64,000 nucleotides of DNA, taken from contig DIWJ01000049.1 of NCBI GenBank assembly GCA_002428445.1, positions 1-64,000 of the forward strand, given 5' to 3'. The stretch comes from Syntrophaceae bacterium UBA6109 (GTDB lineage: Bacteria > Desulfobacterota > Syntrophia > Syntrophales > UBA6109). Position 1 is the first letter of the stretch; every line of letters starts with the position of its first letter. Both the position numbers and the translations under genes were made by a program. Under the pieces are notes generated by a model, which did no database searches, had not been told where the DNA came from, and worked only from the letters and a program-made list of their open reading frames with translations. This document shows, piece after piece, positions 61,032 to 64,000 of the stretch.

Positions 61032-61550
61032 TCAGTATAAAATGTCTCCGATGTCGTATCGGCTCCGGAAACAGTCGATGACCAGCGTCATGTCCGGGCT
61101 CTCCGCCTGTTTCAGCATCTGGCGGGTGATCTCGTGGACCTTTTCCTCTTCCCGCTCCTTGTCTTCCCGCGAGGCGTCAAAATCGGCGTCTCCGGACTCG
61201 AACCGCACCACATGGACCAGCTCGTGGGTGGCGATGTAGAGCATCAGGGGCGAAAGCCGGATGAAGGGCTCGGCCCTCTGCACCGCGTCGAGGATGCGGT
61301 CATCCTGAAGACAGACGCGGTAGAAATGAAGTCCCCGGCTGTCTTCTCCCTTTTTCTCGTAGGCGTATTTGCACAGATGTGCAAAGGCCTTCCCGTTCAC
61401 CTCGTGATCGTCCAGAAACGCCCGCGTCTTTACATCGTAACGGTGCGCCCCCATGGCCTCCGGGCTCTTGCGGAAGTGACGTCCGGCAAGTTGTTCCGCC
61501 CTTGCAAAGGCTCCGGTCGCAAGGGCCGTCTGTGCTTCATTGAAAAACAT
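61032..61550 (-). CDS. Putative zinc-metalloprotease-like protein (HELVH motif)
   Basis: 172 residues from ATG 61550. A helical protein with a HELVH sequence at about residues 109-113 in YIATHELVHVVRFESGD, a zincin-type motif, followed by acidic residues that could supply further ligands. No signal peptide, so it is cytoplasmic. Family not recognised; it may be a stress protease or non-catalytic metal binder. Precedes the FmdB gene by 27 bp, probably in one transcript ending at the terminator near 60.68 kb. Confidence 0.6.
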   Translation of the reverse strand: MFFNEAQTALATGAFARAEQLAGRHFRKSPEAMGAHRYDVKTRAFLDDHEVNGKAFAHLCKYAYEKKGEDSRGLHFYRVCLQDDRILDAVQRAEPFIRLSPLMLYIATHELVHVVRFESGDADFDASREDKEREEEKVHEITRQMLKQAESPDMTLVIDCFRSRYDIGDILY

Positions 61551-61647
61551 GGCTCGCAACCCGCAATCCTACGATCGGCGCTAATATATCCATGTTGATA
61601 CGCCTGTCAAGCCCTTTTACTATCCTTTTACCGTCCGAACAGCCGGC

Positions 61648-61678
61648 AAAAAAACGCCCCGCTTCCTGGCGGGGCGTT
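61648..61678 (-). terminator. Rho-independent terminator of the ArsA-like operon
   Basis: On the minus strand AACGCCCCGC pairs perfectly with GCGGGGCGTT around a 6-nt loop and is followed by a run of T (TTTTTTT). It lies 27 bp after the stop of the ArsA-like gene at 61705. Confidence 0.92.
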
Positions 61679-61704
61679 GCGGAAAGACATTGAACTTCCA
61701 TAGG

Positions 61705-62688
61705 TTACGCGACGAACAGGCTGTCGACGAGGCGGCCCAGCATCTTGGCTCCCCTCACCTCGGTCTCGAAAAGGGGGACGACGGCCCGGACGCGGTCGCC
61801 GAAAATCTGCCAGATCTCCTCCATGTGCTCGTCCTGCATGGCGACCCGGTTCTTCACGAACTCCGCGGTATCCGACGCCATCTGGTTCTTTTGAATGAGG
61901 CCGTTCACAACGACCCCGCCCACCGGGATGCCGAATTCGTGGAACCAGGAGATGAAGCGCGTGATGACGGCAATGGGAAGGCTCTCCGGAAGCGTCACGA
62001 AGAAAAAGGAGGTGAGGTTCTTGTCGGTCAGGAGCTCGCCGGCGTGGCTCATCCGCTTGCGGAAGTCCAGCAGGTAGTCCAGAAGTGGATCCTTCTCCAC
62101 TTTTTTCGAGAACGACAGCATCTCCCGGAGCGACTTGGCCTCTTCCCGGCTCTTGAGCATCTTCTCCACCCACAGGGAGTAGACCTTGGACATGCCCAGG
62201 AGACGCCGGGCATTGGCCGTCGGCGCCGTATCGAAGACGTAGAAATCGTACTCGTCTTTGAACATGAGCTCCATCATGTTCTCGAACATGGCGGATTCTT
62301 CGAAGGCCGGGTTCATCGTCGCCGATTCGACGAATTCGTCCGCCTTCGTCGTCAGGTCGGCAAATTTCAGGAACCAGTTGATCTTCTCGCGGATCTGCTG
62401 TTTGGAACGCTCGATCGTGTCTTTGGTGTCGATCTCGAAGGCGTAGCAGTTCTTCTCGTCGCACACGACCGCGGGTTTGCCGAAGACGTCCTGTTCGAGG
62501 AGCGTCGAGAGACTGTGCACGGGGTTCGTCGATGCCAGCAGCGTCTTCTTGCCCTGCTTGGCGGCCCAGAGTGCCGCCGCGCCGGCCATGACGGTCTTCC
62601 CGACACCGCCCTTGCCCCCGAAAAAGATGTACTTCAGCCCGGGGTTATCCTGCATGTAACGGGACATACTCGTGGTAACGTTGCCCAT
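61705..62688 (-). CDS. ArsA/Get3-family ATPase (1)
   Basis: 327 residues. Deviant Walker A GGKGGVGKTV near 24-33, STNPVHSLSTLL (switch I), and FDTAPTANARRLL (switch II) fit the ArsA/Get3/TRC40 group. It lacks the Cys cluster that ArsA uses to bind arsenite, so arsenite pumping is unlikely; a targeting or energy-coupling role is more probable. Paired with the ArsA-like gene upstream, 21 bp apart. Ends at a strong terminator. Confidence 0.85.
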   Translation of the reverse strand: MGNVTTSMSRYMQDNPGLKYIFFGGKGGVGKTVMAGAAALWAAKQGKKTLLASTNPVHSLSTLLEQDVFGKPAVVCDEKNCYAFEIDTKDTIERSKQQIREKINWFLKFADLTTKADEFVESATMNPAFEESAMFENMMELMFKDEYDFYVFDTAPTANARRLLGMSKVYSLWVEKMLKSREEAKSLREMLSFSKKVEKDPLLDYLLDFRKRMSHAGELLTDKNLTSFFFVTLPESLPIAVITRFISWFHEFGIPVGGVVVNGLIQKNQMASDTAEFVKNRVAMQDEHMEEIWQIFGDRVRAVVPLFETEVRGAKMLGRLVDSLFVA

Positions 62689-62709
62689 GATCCCATTCTC
62701 CTCGCCGTT

Positions 62710-63726
62710 TTAGGCCATCGGCCCGAACATCGCCGCGGCCATCTTCTCAATCATCGGAAGACCGGTGACGTCGCGCTCCATCTCGGGAACGGAGGCCAGG
62801 ATCTCCTTTCCGAACGTCGTCTGGATCTTTTCGAGATAGTGTTCCTGCATCACCAGGCGGTTCTTCAGGTACTCGGGAATCACCTGGTTCTTGAGATCGG
62901 ACGACAGGACGCGGTTGATGATGTAACCGCTGAGCGGGACATCGAACTTGGCGAAGAGTCCCGCCGCCTTCTGCGTGTCCTTGATGATCATCTCCTCGGC
63001 CGTCAGCACGAAGAAGAAGGCGGTCTGTTTCTTGTCCGTCAGGATCTGCGAGGACTTGTTGATCCGCTCCTTGATGTACAGGAGTTCGTTGAGGATCGCG
63101 TCCTCGTCGACGTCCTTCTCCCGCCGGATGACCGCCGCCACCTTGTCGTACTCGCGCATCTGCTCGCGAAGGCCCGTGATCTTCCCGATCCAGGCATCGT
63201 ACACGGAAGCCATGCTGAGGTAATACAGGGCGTGCCCCAGCGGCACGAGGTCGTAGATGTAGTAGTCGTAGCCGCCCTTGACGACGATGTCCACGACCTC
63301 GTCGAAGATCGCGCTTTCCTCCATCGCCGGCTCGGCAGCCGCCGCCTGGATGTAGCTTTCGATCTCCTCCGGGATCTTGTCCATCCCGTACATGTCGAGA
63401 ATCTTCTTGCGGATCTCGTTCTGGTATTCCTTCACCCGCCGGTCGGCGTCGATCTCCTGCGCATAGAGGTTGGGCATGATCTCCGTGGGACCCTTGCCGA
63501 AGATGTCCCGCTTGAAGATGTCGCTGAGCGACGCCTGGGGATCAACGGAGAAAACAAGCACCTTCTTCCCTTTTTTGGCCAGGTAGTAGGCGGTCGCCGC
63601 GGAAAACGTGGTCTTGCCGAGGCCGCCCTTGCCGCCGAACATGATGTAGTTCCGATCCGGATACTGGTCGAATATCTTGGCTAACGAAATGGGAATCACC
63701 CCCTTGTCTGAAATCGTCGAGTTCAC
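62710..63726 (-). CDS. ArsA/Get3-family ATPase (2)
   Basis: 338 residues. Walker A GGKGGLGKTT near 31-40, SVDPQASLSDIF and the YDLVPLGHALYYL region replace the usual DTAP motif, so it may be an inactive or altered partner of the neighbouring ATPase. GTG 63726 is the longest start without a good ribosome site; a nearby downstream start is possible. The pair could form a heterodimer. Gene 63786 lies upstream. Confidence 0.83.
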   Translation of the reverse strand: MNSTISDKGVIPISLAKIFDQYPDRNYIMFGGKGGLGKTTFSAATAYYLAKKGKKVLVFSVDPQASLSDIFKRDIFGKGPTEIMPNLYAQEIDADRRVKEYQNEIRKKILDMYGMDKIPEEIESYIQAAAAEPAMEESAIFDEVVDIVVKGGYDYYIYDLVPLGHALYYLSMASVYDAWIGKITGLREQMREYDKVAAVIRREKDVDEDAILNELLYIKERINKSSQILTDKKQTAFFFVLTAEEMIIKDTQKAAGLFAKFDVPLSGYIINRVLSSDLKNQVIPEYLKNRLVMQEHYLEKIQTTFGKEILASVPEMERDVTGLPMIEKMAAAMFGPMA

Positions 63727-63785
63727 GGGGAACCGGGGTAAACCGCCTGCCCCGGTCCGAGAGGAAACGGCCGTCCGCTTCTTCC

Positions 63786-64000
63786 TCAGGCCAAGGCGTC
63801 GGTCAGATCCTTCTCCCGGAGCATCCTTCGCTTCCAGGTCGAGATCTGGGGAACGACGTACGGCAGGAGCCGGAGCGAATAGTAGGGCGGCAGGATGGGC
63901 ACCCCCAGCATATCCCCCATCGTGATGAGAATGAACAGGTGCTCCATGCTGGCCCTCGTCTTCAGGGCAAAGCGGGCCGAGTCATGGGCGGCGACCCCGT
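63786..64000 (-). CDS. Unknown protein, C-terminal part (cut by right edge)
   Basis: The final 70 codons of a gene that begins beyond the window. The peptide has an HDSARFALKTRASMEHLFIL start, a hydrophobic/aromatic middle (ITMGDMLGVPILPPYYSLR) and a basic tail (WKRRMLREKDLTDALA). It ends 59 bp before the second ArsA-like gene and is likely co-transcribed with that pair. No family is recognised from this fragment. Confidence 0.6.
   Translation of the reverse strand, partial: GVAAHDSARFALKTRASMEHLFILITMGDMLGVPILPPYYSLRLLPYVVPQISTWKRRMLREKDLTDALA

Overview
The window is GC-rich, gene-dense bacterial chromosome. It looks like an anaerobic deltaproteobacterium (Desulfobacterota, perhaps a Syntrophales relative). 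That assignment is inferred from gene content: two UGA-selenocysteine genes, a 2-oxoacid:ferredoxin oxidoreductase beside menaquinone genes, many ferredoxin-type ATPases, two sigma-54 activators, a split spermidine-synthase-like pair and paired ArsA-type ATPases. No 16S rRNA gene or marker set is present to confirm it.

Left part (1-20 kb): prs (cut by the edge), tRNA-Gln, ispE and a DUF1844 gene lie downstream of a clpB-htpX heat-shock pair. rpoH (sigma-32) is divergent from clpB. Then come a CheX-like protein, a YihY/cyclic-nucleotide-domain fusion, an M23 endopeptidase, a peptide-binding lipoprotein, a caspase-like lipoprotein with two internal repeats, small envelope genes and a GlrK-QseG-GlrR-like three-gene signalling locus. 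A near-consensus sigma-54 promoter precedes a small secreted protein next to the GlrR-like activator. A perfect 60-bp repeat with strong hairpins occurs twice in opposite orientation, at 6.5 and 17.7 kb.

Middle (20-42 kb): a spermidine-synthase-like secreted enzyme with a separate membrane partner, an MFS-methyltransferase-menG-menA-korB-korA gene run, a second MFS carrier, and thrC. A selenium block follows: a LysR regulator, a TVP38-like membrane protein, a cysteine desulfurase-like enzyme, YedF, a DUF3343 protein, a YedE transporter, a TusA-like protein, and SelD read through an in-frame UGA with an adjacent stem-loop. A 76-77 bp sequence is duplicated in front of the two transcription units of this block and is probably the LysR operator/promoter. 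Pyruvoyl arginine decarboxylase, hisC, a flavin-type oxidase, an HD hydrolase and a TrmO-like methylase follow.

Right part (42-64 kb): the most unusual region is a long minus-strand gene run from 53.4 to 45.1 kb. It has NifX-like proteins, DUF5320 proteins, two MinD-type ATPases with inserted ferredoxin clusters, a 27-residue FmdB-like mini-protein, a radical SAM enzyme, a metallo-beta-lactamase-fold protein, an Mrp/NifU fusion, another NifX-like protein and a selenocysteine peroxiredoxin. It begins with a sigma-54 promoter and two dyads 33 bp apart, directly after a PAS-sigma-54 activator gene. It reads as a sigma-54-controlled metal-cluster assembly or trafficking system coupled to thiol/selenol redox protection; a CGGC protein and a CoA-disulfide-reductase-like enzyme with a rhodanese domain continue downstream. 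The remainder holds an MFS carrier, an arsenosugar-type glycosyltransferase fusion, a DHH phosphoesterase, a GalT-like protein, small metal-binding proteins and two ArsA-family ATPases, ending in a gene cut by the right edge.
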